Source of the DNA: DATGQT01 sp033720695
GTDB taxonomy: Bacteria; Bacteroidota; Rhodothermia; Rhodothermales; Rubricoccaceae
Assembly (NCBI GenBank): GCA_033720695.1
Contig: JAWWCA010000004.1
Span: forward strand, 1-36,687
Direction: 5' to 3'
Length of the DNA: 36,687 bases
Shown here: one piece after another, positions 30,287 to 36,687 of the stretch
Layout of the letters: every line of letters begins with the position of its first letter
How positions within the stretch are numbered: position 1 is the first letter of the stretch
Notes under the pieces: generated by a model
The model's database searches: none
Told to the model about the DNA's origin: nothing
The model's input: the letters and a program-made list of their open reading frames with translations, nothing else
Translations under genes and position numbers: made by a program

Positions 30287-31486
30287 CTAGGCGCTCCCGA
30301 GCGGCTGGCCCTGCATCATCGAGGCGCTCGCCGGCTCGTGGTGGTGGAGGAGCCGGTCGAGCGAGGCCGAGACCAGCTCGCCCATCGTGGCGCAGTCGCG
30401 GAAGAGGGCGTCATCGTAGTGCTCGGCGAGCTGGGCGCCGAGGCTCCCGACGTTCTCGGGGGCCGCGATGAGGTCCTCGCTCATCACGGCGATGAGGGTG
30501 CGGTAGCGGCCGTGGCTGGCCTGGATGCGCCCCGCGATCAGCGCCCGCTCCTCGCGCTGGTACTGGTCCACCGTCCGCGGCGTCATGTGCTGCATGCCGA
30601 GCGCGATGATGGGGTTGTTCTGCGGGAAGTACTGCGGGAGGTAGACCTGCTTCTTCGGGTGGTGGCTCTGCTGGTCGAAGTCGATCGGACGCATCCGGAA
30701 GTGGAGCTTCTCGAAGTCGGGCGTGATGTCGATGACGAAGTTGCCCGAGTGCATGTCGCCGAGGAGCCGGACGAAGCAGCGCTCGTTGAACTTCACGAAC
30801 TCCTTGGCCAGGCGCACCTCGTCGAACGCGTTCGAGGGCATCGCCTCGCGGATGAACTGGTCGGCCGGGATCCCGACGATGTGCTCCTCGATGAGGGTGT
30901 CGCCGTGGACGAGGTAGTTGATGCGGTTGGGCGAGAGGACGTGCTCCAGCTCCAGCCCGTAGAGCCGGTTGGCATCGACCTTCTTGACGTAGAAGTAGTC
31001 GAAGTTCTCGTTGAGCGCGTTGACGATGCGGACGCGGAACGGGAGGGTGTTCCCGTAGAGGCAGAGGTCGACGCGGTCGATGTAGAGGTGCTCGACGGTC
31101 GAGAGGTCGCCGTCGGACTTGAGGAGGGCGTAGGTGAGGCGGAGGGCCTCGTGGATCTCGCGCTGCTCGACGGGGCCGAAGTAGACCGTATTCCAGAGGG
31201 TGTCGTTGCCGTGCTCGTCGAAGAGCGTGACGGCGTTGTCGTAGCGGAGGAGGCTCTCGTAGTCGGCGCCCTCGGTGGCGAGGCGGCGGTAGCGGGCGAG
31301 GTACTCGGCGAAGTAGTCGGAGAGGGGGTAGACCGGCTTCTTGCGCGAGATGAGGTTGGCGCGGCGGGCCTCCGGGCGGAGGGCGCGGTCCGCCCCGTTG
31401 CCGCTCCGGGGGCTCCCGCCGCGGCCGTCGTCGCGCGTGCGGTCGTCGTCGCGGGGGTCGGGGAGACGGGGAGGGGGCTGGCTCAT
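30287..31486 (-). CDS. Hypothetical protein with kinase/phosphotransferase-like motifs, downstream of bshA
   Basis: A 399-residue soluble protein. Residues 1-45 are Arg/Asp/Pro-rich and probably disordered. I do not recognise a named family, but the motifs follow the protein-kinase/aminoglycoside-phosphotransferase order. These are FYVKK (165-169, candidate ATP Lys), EEHIVGIPADQF (200-211), a catalytic-loop-like L-G-D244-M-H-S-G-N249-F, and a DFG-like RPID269FD. This suggests an ATP-dependent small-molecule or protein kinase; it is inference. The C-terminal 120 residues are helical. The gene begins 16 nt after the bshA stop, so the two are probably co-transcribed. Confidence 0.75.
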   Translation of the reverse strand: MSQPPPRLPDPRDDDRTRDDGRGGSPRSGNGADRALRPEARRANLISRKKPVYPLSDYFAEYLARYRRLATEGADYESLLRYDNAVTLFDEHGNDTLWNTVYFGPVEQREIHEALRLTYALLKSDGDLSTVEHLYIDRVDLCLYGNTLPFRVRIVNALNENFDYFYVKKVDANRLYGLELEHVLSPNRINYLVHGDTLIEEHIVGIPADQFIREAMPSNAFDEVRLAKEFVKFNERCFVRLLGDMHSGNFVIDITPDFEKLHFRMRPIDFDQQSHHPKKQVYLPQYFPQNNPIIALGMQHMTPRTVDQYQREERALIAGRIQASHGRYRTLIAVMSEDLIAAPENVGSLGAQLAEHYDDALFRDCATMGELVSASLDRLLHHHEPASASMMQGQPLGSA

Positions 31487-31502
31487 GCCGGTGCGGGGGT
31501 CG

Positions 31503-32696
31503 TCAGGGCCGGACGCGGGCGATGGCCTCGGTCTGCTCGTCCATCACCCGCTGATAGTACGCCTCGTAGGCCGGCACCACCTCGTCGACGTCGAAGCGCT
31601 CGGCGCGGGCGAGGGCGTTGGCGGCCATGGCCTCGTGGAGGCCCGGCTCGGCGAGGATGCGGTGGGCGGCGGCCGTCATGCCGTCGACGTCGCCGAGGGG
31701 GCGGAGGAAGCCGGTCTCGCCCTCCAGGTTGAGCTCGGGGAGGCCGCCGATGTCGGAGGAGACGACGGGGACGCCGCACGCCATCGCCTCGAGGGCCGCG
31801 AGCCCGAACGTCTCGGAGCCCGACGGCATCAGGAAGAGGTCGGCGATCGAGAGGATCTCCTCGACGGGCTCCTGCTTGCCGAGGAAGCGGACCTCGTGGT
31901 GGACGCCGAGGTCGCGGGCGAGCGCCTCGGCCGTGGGGCGGTCGGGCCCGTCGCCGACGAGGAGCAGCTTGACGCCGCCGGCCTGACCGTGGCACCGGTG
32001 GCCCTCGGGCCAGAGGCCCTCCCGGTAGAGGCCGTGGAAGATGCGCACCACGTCGGTGGCCCGCTTGACCTCGCGGAAGTTCGAGACGTGGACGAGGAGG
32101 CGCTCGCCCTCAGGGCAGATGGCCCGCTTGAAGTGGTCCTTGTGGGTGCGCCGGAAGCGCGCCGTGTCCACGAAGTTGGGGATCACCTCGATGTCGCGCT
32201 CGACGGCGAAGTGGGCGTGGGTCTCGCGGCGGAGGTAGTCCGAGACGGCCGTGACCCCGTCGCTCGCGTTGATCGAGTGCTCGACGACGGGGCGGTAGGA
32301 GGCGTCCTGCCCGACGAGCGTGATGTCGGTGCCGTGGAGCGTCGTGACGACGGGGACGTGGCGGCGCTCGCCGTCGAGGATCTCGCGGGCGAGGACGGCG
32401 CTCGTGGCGTGGGGGATGGCGTAGTGGACGTGGAGGAGGTCGAGGCCCTCGTGCCGGACGACGTCCACCATCTTGCTCGTCAGCGCGATCGAGTAGGGGG
32501 GGTACTCGAAGAGGGGATAGGCGTTGACGCGGACCTCGTGGAAGAACAGCCGGTCGGTGACGTGGTCGAGGCGGAGGGGGAGGTCGTAGGCGATGAAGTG
32601 GACCTCGTGGCCGCGCTCGGCAAGCGCCTTCCCGAGCTCGGTCGCGACGACGCCGGAGCCGCCATAGGTGGGGTAGCAGGTGATGCCGATCTTCAT
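31503..32696 (-). CDS. bshA: N-acetyl-alpha-D-glucosaminyl L-malate synthase BshA
   Basis: A 397-residue GT4 glycosyltransferase catalysing the first step of bacillithiol synthesis, from UDP-GlcNAc and L-malate. The N-terminus MKIGITCYPTYGGSGVVATELG is the BshA signature. Further motifs are HVHYAIPHATSA, TTLHGTDITLVGQD, GVTAVSDYLRRET, VIPNFVDTARFRR, HVSNFREVKR and the donor-site SGSETFGLAALEAMACGVPVVSSDIGG with its E-x7-E. Length is as expected. CCCCCC lies just upstream of the ATG. The gene diverges from the outer-membrane barrel gene and is followed by the kinase-like gene. The other bsh genes are not in the window. Confidence 0.95.
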   Translation of the reverse strand: MKIGITCYPTYGGSGVVATELGKALAERGHEVHFIAYDLPLRLDHVTDRLFFHEVRVNAYPLFEYPPYSIALTSKMVDVVRHEGLDLLHVHYAIPHATSAVLAREILDGERRHVPVVTTLHGTDITLVGQDASYRPVVEHSINASDGVTAVSDYLRRETHAHFAVERDIEVIPNFVDTARFRRTHKDHFKRAICPEGERLLVHVSNFREVKRATDVVRIFHGLYREGLWPEGHRCHGQAGGVKLLLVGDGPDRPTAEALARDLGVHHEVRFLGKQEPVEEILSIADLFLMPSGSETFGLAALEAMACGVPVVSSDIGGLPELNLEGETGFLRPLGDVDGMTAAAHRILAEPGLHEAMAANALARAERFDVDEVVPAYEAYYQRVMDEQTEAIARVRP

Positions 32697-32816
32697 GGGC
32701 CGGGGGGCGTCGTTACGGATCACGGGCCGCGTGCGGCTCGTTCGGGCGTGCAAACTCCGCCGCGCGGGCGCGGTTGCGCCCTGCGCGAGGCCTTTCCACT
32801 TCCACCCCCGTCCCCC
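32697..32816. other. Divergent intergenic region between bshA and the barrel gene
   Basis: A 120-nt gap between divergent starts. Two C-runs (32804-32808 and 32812-32816) precede the barrel ATG, and a run of six G at 32702-32712 serves as the mirror C-run for bshA. No -10-like box stands out. Confidence 0.3.
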
Positions 32817-33437
32817 ATGCTCCGCTTCCGCCTCCTGGCCCTGGCCGCCGCCCTCGCGTGGGCGCCGGCCGCGTCCGCCCAGCTCATCCCGACCGTGGAC
32901 CTCGGCGTCACCGGCGGCCTCAACTTCAGCAACCTCGGCGACGCCGCCACGGCCGACCTCAGCGGCTCGACCGGCTACCACATCGGCGTCTACGCCGACG
33001 TGGGCGTGGCGGGCGTCGCCGTCCGTCCGGCCGTGCTCTACGTCCGCTCCGGCGACCTCGACTTCAGCGCCGTCCCCCTCCTCGGCGACCTCTTCGGCGC
33101 CGAGGAGACGGTCAGCTTCATCGCGATCCCGGTGGACCTCAAGTTCGCGGCGTCCACGCCGCTCGTCCAGCCCTACGGCCTCCTCGGGCCAGAGCTGCGC
33201 GTCCCGCTCGGCGAGGTGTTCGACCGCGACGGCGCGCGCAACGTGGCCGTGGCGCTCAACGTGGGCGCGGGCGCACGCCTCGGCACCTTCATCGGCCCGA
33301 GCGCCTCGCTCGAGCTCCGCTACTCCTTCGACGTGACCGGCTTCGTGGACGACGCCGCGGCCTACGGGCTGGAGGCGGGAGCCGACGAGAGCTTCCGGTT
33401 CAACGTGTTCTACGTCCGCCTCGGAGTCGCCATCTGA
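32817..33437 (+). CDS. Outer-membrane beta-barrel protein (porin-family type)
   Basis: A 206-residue exported protein. The signal peptide (MLRFRLLALAAALAWAPAASAQ) ends at ASA|Q. The mature part is Gly-rich with alternating strands: VTGGLNFSNLG, GYHIGVYADVGVAGVAVRPAVLYV, YGLLGPELRVPLG, ALNVGAGARLG, SASLELRYSFD, and a last strand FNVFYVRLGVAI ending close to the C-terminus. This is the layout of the small eight-stranded outer-membrane barrels common in Bacteroidota. No ligand can be named. A 14-bp palindrome follows 23 nt after the stop. Confidence 0.85.
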   Translation: MLRFRLLALAAALAWAPAASAQLIPTVDLGVTGGLNFSNLGDAATADLSGSTGYHIGVYADVGVAGVAVRPAVLYVRSGDLDFSAVPLLGDLFGAEETVSFIAIPVDLKFAASTPLVQPYGLLGPELRVPLGEVFDRDGARNVAVALNVGAGARLGTFIGPSASLELRYSFDVTGFVDDAAAYGLEAGADESFRFNVFYVRLGVAI

Positions 33438-33459
33438 GCCGCCGGGGCTCCCGTAACGT

Positions 33460-33490
33460 CGTAGGGGCGACCGAGCCGGTCGCCCCTACG
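33460..33490. terminator. Fourteen-base-pair palindrome after the barrel gene (terminator or REP-like)
   Basis: C plus GTAGGGGCGACCG (33460-33473) pairs perfectly with CGGTCGCCCCTAC plus G (33477-33490) around AGC. It lies between convergent genes. The stability and the GTAGGGGCGA...TCGCCCCTAC form recall dispersed palindromic repeats of other genomes. There is no T-run. Confidence 0.6.
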
Positions 33491-33510
33491 CGTTGGGTGC
33501 TGGCCGAGAG

Positions 33511-34698
33511 TCAGAACCGTAGGAGGGCGGCGGCGGGGCCGTGGGGTTCGAGGGCGCCGCGGGCGGCCTCGGAGCGGATGAGTTCCAGGCTCGCCCCCTG
33601 CTCCAGCGCCCGCTCCAGCATCAGTTCGAAGAGGTCGTCCTCGGCGAGGATGTCGCCGCCGGTGGCCTCGTAGGTCCCGTCGGTCTGCGTCGTGAGCATC
33701 CCGCTCGTGGTGTCGATCCCGCCGGGGATGCGGAGGTCGTCGTTGACGACGAGGGTCATGACGCGCTGCTGGTTGAGCATGTCGAGCGTAGCGTCGAGGC
33801 CGGTCACGGCGCGGCTCGGGATCAGCTCCTGCACGCGCTCGACCGTCTCGAGCTCCTCCTTGGCCTCGACCTCGCGCTGGACCGGCTCGGCCTTCGTGGC
33901 CACCTCGGCCACGGTCGCATTGATGTCGCAGGGGAACGAAGCGGCCACCTTCTGGCGGGTCTTCTGGTCGAGGGCGTCGAGGAAGGCGGCCTCGAGGTCG
34001 GGGGCGCAGGCGCAGATGACGTGGCGGGCGCCGAGGGTCTCGGCGATGAGGCCGAGGGCGTGGGCGCTCCGTTGGGCCTGCTGCTTCTTCAGCTCCGCCT
34101 TCATGTCCTGGCGCTGGTCCTTCGAGGCGAAGTCGGTGACGGCGAGCTCCTCGCCCTCGAGGGCGTAGACCTCCTCGACGAGGCCGATCTGGGAGAAGAA
34201 GAACCGGCTCTTGTGCGCCGAGACGAGCGCGATGACGAACCGGTCGTGCTCGTCCCGGAGCCGGGCGAGGGGGCGGACGTAGCACCGCCGGTCCACGTAG
34301 GCGAGGTTCGGGACGGCGATGGCAACGCCGAGCTGCTCGAAGAGGCCGATCTCCTGGCAGGCGAAGAAGACGAGGCCGCGGCCGGTGCGGGGGAGGCCGC
34401 CGCGGAGGGCCTCCTCGATCCGCTCGACCTCGGCCGCCACGGCCCCGGCGTGGCCGTTGGCGCCGTTGTGGCCGAGGGCGCTGGCCTTGAGGTCCTTGAA
34501 CGCGATCTCCCATGCGTCGCCCGTCCGCCGCTCGGGCGAGAGCTCCATGTAGAGGCTGACGACGGGGGCCCCCTCAGACTCGATCTCGTTGAGGCGCTGG
34601 AGGTGGGAGGCGTCGAGGAAGTGGTAGCCGGGCGTGGTCGTGCGGCGGCGCAGCTCGGCGACGAGCCGGTCGCGATCCTGCGGGGAGAGCGTGCTCAT
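33511..34698 (-). CDS. eRF1/Vms1-like protein (bacterial aeRF-type)
   Basis: A 395-residue soluble protein that resembles the bacterial archaeo-eukaryotic release-factor-like group. The N-terminal part has PVVSLYMELSPERRTG. The middle domain has RFVIALVSAHKSRFFFSQIG (from about 153), where the SAHKSRFF stretch is characteristic. The C-terminal part resembles the pelota/eRF1 domain 3 region (ERVQELIPSRAVTGLDATLDML ... MTLVVNDDLRIPGG). No GGQ tripeptide is seen, so peptidyl-tRNA hydrolysis is doubtful. A role in ribosome rescue or stress is inference. CCCCC lies 5 nt before the ATG. Confidence 0.7.
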   Translation of the reverse strand: MSTLSPQDRDRLVAELRRRTTTPGYHFLDASHLQRLNEIESEGAPVVSLYMELSPERRTGDAWEIAFKDLKASALGHNGANGHAGAVAAEVERIEEALRGGLPRTGRGLVFFACQEIGLFEQLGVAIAVPNLAYVDRRCYVRPLARLRDEHDRFVIALVSAHKSRFFFSQIGLVEEVYALEGEELAVTDFASKDQRQDMKAELKKQQAQRSAHALGLIAETLGARHVICACAPDLEAAFLDALDQKTRQKVAASFPCDINATVAEVATKAEPVQREVEAKEELETVERVQELIPSRAVTGLDATLDMLNQQRVMTLVVNDDLRIPGGIDTTSGMLTTQTDGTYEATGGDILAEDDLFELMLERALEQGASLELIRSEAARGALEPHGPAAALLRF

Positions 34699-34812
34699 GG
34701 ATGGGGGTGCCTGTTCAGAGGAAGGGAAACTCGGGGTGGGGGGTGAACCGCGCAGGGACCGCCTCCAGAGCGGCGGGCGGTTCGCGAAGGGTCCAAGGCC
34801 CGTGCCGACGGG

Positions 34813-35616
34813 TCAGCCCTCGTCGGGGCCCCGGCCGACGGCCGGGTTCCGCTCGATGGGCTCGCCGGTGTAGGAGTCGATGCCGTCGCCGTCCTCGGTG
34901 AGGTCCTCCACGGAGCCGGCGTAGGCGCGGAGGGAGGTGCGGGCGAGGTTGAGCGCCTGGGCCGTGTCCTTGAGCGAGTAGTCGAGGATCTGCGCCACCT
35001 CGGGCAGGCTCAGCGCGAACTCGTCGTGGAAGAGGATGACCTGGCGGGCGTCGGTCGAGAGGTCCACGTCCTCGCGCTCGATGAAGGCGCGCTCCTCCTC
35101 CGTCAGCCGCGACGGCGCGTGGCCCTGGTCGTCGAACTCGATCTCGACATCGGCAGGGGCGCTCCCGGCGATCAGCTCCTCGTAGGTGGTCACGTCGTAG
35201 GGCATGCGGAACTCGTAGAGCGCCTCCTGAACCGCGTCCTGGCTCTCGTTCTGGGGCACCTCCTCATTGAGGGAGACGGCCTTGCGGGCGGCGTAGCGGG
35301 CCTCCCGACGGAGCGTCCGCACGAGGGCGCGGTGCTGGAGGCCAAGGAGCCAGGCGCGGAAGCGCATCTGCTCGGGGTCGAAGCGGTCGCGGCGCTCGAA
35401 GGCGACGACGAGCCCGTCGCCCATGAGCTCCTCGGGCGTGAGCTCCGAGGGGCGGAGCTGGCCGAGGCGGCGCTGGAGGCGGACCTGCCGGCGGGCGAAC
35501 TGGAGGAGGTCGTCGTGGAGCGGGGCGATGGCCTCCTCGAAGGCGTCGCGGTCTCCGTCGAGGGCGCGGTCCCAGAGGGCGTCGTCGGGCCGGTACATCC
35601 GGTTGGAGGGGTTCAT
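34813..35616 (-). CDS. ECF-type sigma-70 family sigma factor
   Basis: A 267-residue sigma factor with only regions 2 and 4. Region 2 is at about 24-107 (AFEEAIAPLHDDLLQFARRQ, then ELMGDGLVVAFERRDRFDPEQ and RFRAWLLGLQHRALVRTLRRE). Region 4 is at about 185-232 (LSTDARQVILFHDEFALSLPEVAQILDYS ... ALNLARTSLR). The linker between them is about 75 residues and acidic, longer than in most ECF factors. A 35-residue acidic tail follows. No anti-sigma gene is adjacent, so control is unclear. CCCCC precedes the start. Confidence 0.85.
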   Translation of the reverse strand: MNPSNRMYRPDDALWDRALDGDRDAFEEAIAPLHDDLLQFARRQVRLQRRLGQLRPSELTPEELMGDGLVVAFERRDRFDPEQMRFRAWLLGLQHRALVRTLRREARYAARKAVSLNEEVPQNESQDAVQEALYEFRMPYDVTTYEELIAGSAPADVEIEFDDQGHAPSRLTEEERAFIEREDVDLSTDARQVILFHDEFALSLPEVAQILDYSLKDTAQALNLARTSLRAYAGSVEDLTEDGDGIDSYTGEPIERNPAVGRGPDEG

Positions 35617-35715
35617 GCGAGAGGGGGCGAGAGAAGGGGACGGCCGCGCGAGGCGCGGTCTGCCCCGTTCTATGAGCGGCCGCCCGGCGAAGATCCTCCG
35701 GGCCCCCGAGCCCGC

Positions 35716-36687
35716 TCAGTCGGTGCCCAGCGTGACCACGATGGGGAAGTGGTCCGTGACCCGGCGGGGGTCGTGGGCGTGGACGTAGCGGACCTCCCGC
35801 ACCCGTCGGTACAGCTCGGGCGAGAGCAGGACGTGGTCGATGGCGCTGAGCTCGCCGGGCTCGATGGCGTCGTCGCGGTCGCGGTCCCAGAACGCGGTGA
35901 AGCGCTTGCGCTGGGGGACGTCGGCGAGGACGTTGGCGAGGTCGTCGTCGGGGCCCGGCCCGGCGGCTTTGACGCGGGCGAGGACGTCGGTGATGGGGCG
36001 AGAGCCGTTGCGGTCGAGCGTCTCGTCGTCGAAGTCGTTGAGGTCGCCGAGGACGGCGACGGCGCGCCCAGCGGCCTGCTCCCGAGCGACGAGGCGGCGG
36101 ATGACCTCGGCCTGGGCCTCGCGCCGGTCCTTCCGCTCGGGGTTGTCCGGCTGCGCGAGGAAGTGGACGCCAATGATCGTCGTCGGCACGCCCGCCAGCG
36201 TGAGCCGCGCCCAGAGGTTCTTCGAGACGCCGTAGGTCTGGTCCGAGAGGCCCACCTCCACGCGCTCGTCCGTCCGCCCGACGGCCTCGATGGGGAGCCG
36301 GGACAGCAAGCCGACGTCCTGGCCCGTGAAGGTGTCGGTCCCGTCGACGAGGTAAGGGGTGTAACCCAGGCCGGCCAGCGGCCCCGCGATGAGGGTCTCC
36401 AGGACCCCGAGGTTCTCTGTCTCGGGGACCACGACGAGGTCGGCGTCGAGCATCCGAATCACGTCGGCGACAGCCTCCTGATGAGCGCGGGCGGCGTCGG
36501 GGTCGCCCTTCCACGCGAAGGAGGCGGCGCCCTCCTCCTCCACCCCGTCGAAGAGGAACTCGCCGTTGAGCGTGGCGAGGCGGACGCCCTCGGCCTCCCA
36601 CACCGGTGGTGGCTCGACGGCGAAGTACGGCGCCCCGGGCTCGACGACGTAGGCCCGGTCGGGGGTGGATGAGGCGCAGCCGGCGCC
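35716..36687 (-). CDS. Endonuclease/exonuclease/phosphatase-fold lipoprotein (5' partial)
   Basis: The frame is open to the right edge, so the start is missing; 323 residues are visible. The first visible residues, GAGC followed by ASS, look like the end of a lipobox, so the protein is probably an exported lipoprotein. Catalytic motifs of the DNase I/EEP fold are present: LNGEFLF, VVPETEN (metal Glu), GVHFLA, LGDLNDFDD (Asp/Asn), AIDHVLLS (Asp-His) and RVTDHFPIVV (catalytic His). Between the last groups lies a perfect-looking EF-hand loop, DRDRDDAIEPGE. The substrate may be DNA, a phosphoester or a phospholipid. The GTG at 36603 is not the true start. Confidence 0.88.
   Translation of the reverse strand, partial: GAGCASSTPDRAYVVEPGAPYFAVEPPPVWEAEGVRLATLNGEFLFDGVEEEGAASFAWKGDPDAARAHQEAVADVIRMLDADLVVVPETENLGVLETLIAGPLAGLGYTPYLVDGTDTFTGQDVGLLSRLPIEAVGRTDERVEVGLSDQTYGVSKNLWARLTLAGVPTTIIGVHFLAQPDNPERKDRREAQAEVIRRLVAREQAAGRAVAVLGDLNDFDDETLDRNGSRPITDVLARVKAAGPGPDDDLANVLADVPQRKRFTAFWDRDRDDAIEPGELSAIDHVLLSPELYRRVREVRYVHAHDPRRVTDHFPIVVTLGTD

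Noticed and set aside
1..36687. CRISPR arrays, tRNA or rRNA genes, insertion sequences and prophage genes
   Set aside because: I looked for regular repeats, cloverleaf-like acceptor patterns, transposase or integrase motifs and terminal repeats, and found none.

Overview
The window is about 36.7 kb of very GC-rich, almost gap-free bacterial chromosome. The gene content points to the Bacteroidota side of the tree, most likely the Rhodothermia (Rubricoccus/Rubrivirga/Rhodothermus-like). This is inference from four traits: an alternative complex III operon running straight into an A2-type caa3 oxidase operon, two proteins with type IX secretion (T9SS) sorting tails, bacillithiol synthesis (BshA), and near absence of Shine-Dalgarno sites. 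I see no rRNA, tRNA, CRISPR array, insertion sequence or prophage.

Layout. 1-13502 (+) is one long respiratory operon: actB (cut by the left edge), actC, actD, actE, actF, an unrecognised one-TM protein, sco, coxB (CuA plus heme c), coxA, coxC, coxD and a small membrane protein. Together they would oxidise menaquinol, pass electrons through heme c to CuA and reduce O2, with Sco delivering copper. 13556-14515 (+) is metF. 14628-21280 (-) holds hpf, topA, ybeY, an unknown gene and a large DUF2723 membrane protein. 21475-25850 (+) encodes two T9SS-exported proteins: an Asp-box protein broken at a 9-G tract, and a 955-residue heme c/PA14 protein with a structured leader. 25915-28741 (-) has a thioredoxin-like protein, rsmI and an LptF/LptG permease. 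28848-29510 (+) is a metallo-beta-lactamase-fold hydrolase. 29507-32696 (-) holds a PIN-like/DUF433 toxin-antitoxin-type pair, a kinase-fold-like protein and bshA. 32817-33437 (+) is an outer-membrane barrel. 33511-36687 (-) has an eRF1-like protein, an ECF-type sigma factor and an exo/endonuclease/phosphatase-fold lipoprotein cut by the right edge.

The most unusual features are these. A perfect TTGACA-N17-TATAAT promoter lies in an AT-rich gap inside the toxin-antitoxin pair. A poly-G tract splits a T9SS protein just before its export signal. A secreted heme c/PA14/T9SS protein follows a leader that can fold into a multi-helix RNA. coxA has no stop codon before coxC. Short GC hairpins sit in at least six intercistronic gaps of the respiratory operon. 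Runs of five or more C precede about half of the start codons. All functional calls come from reading motifs by eye; no database search was run.
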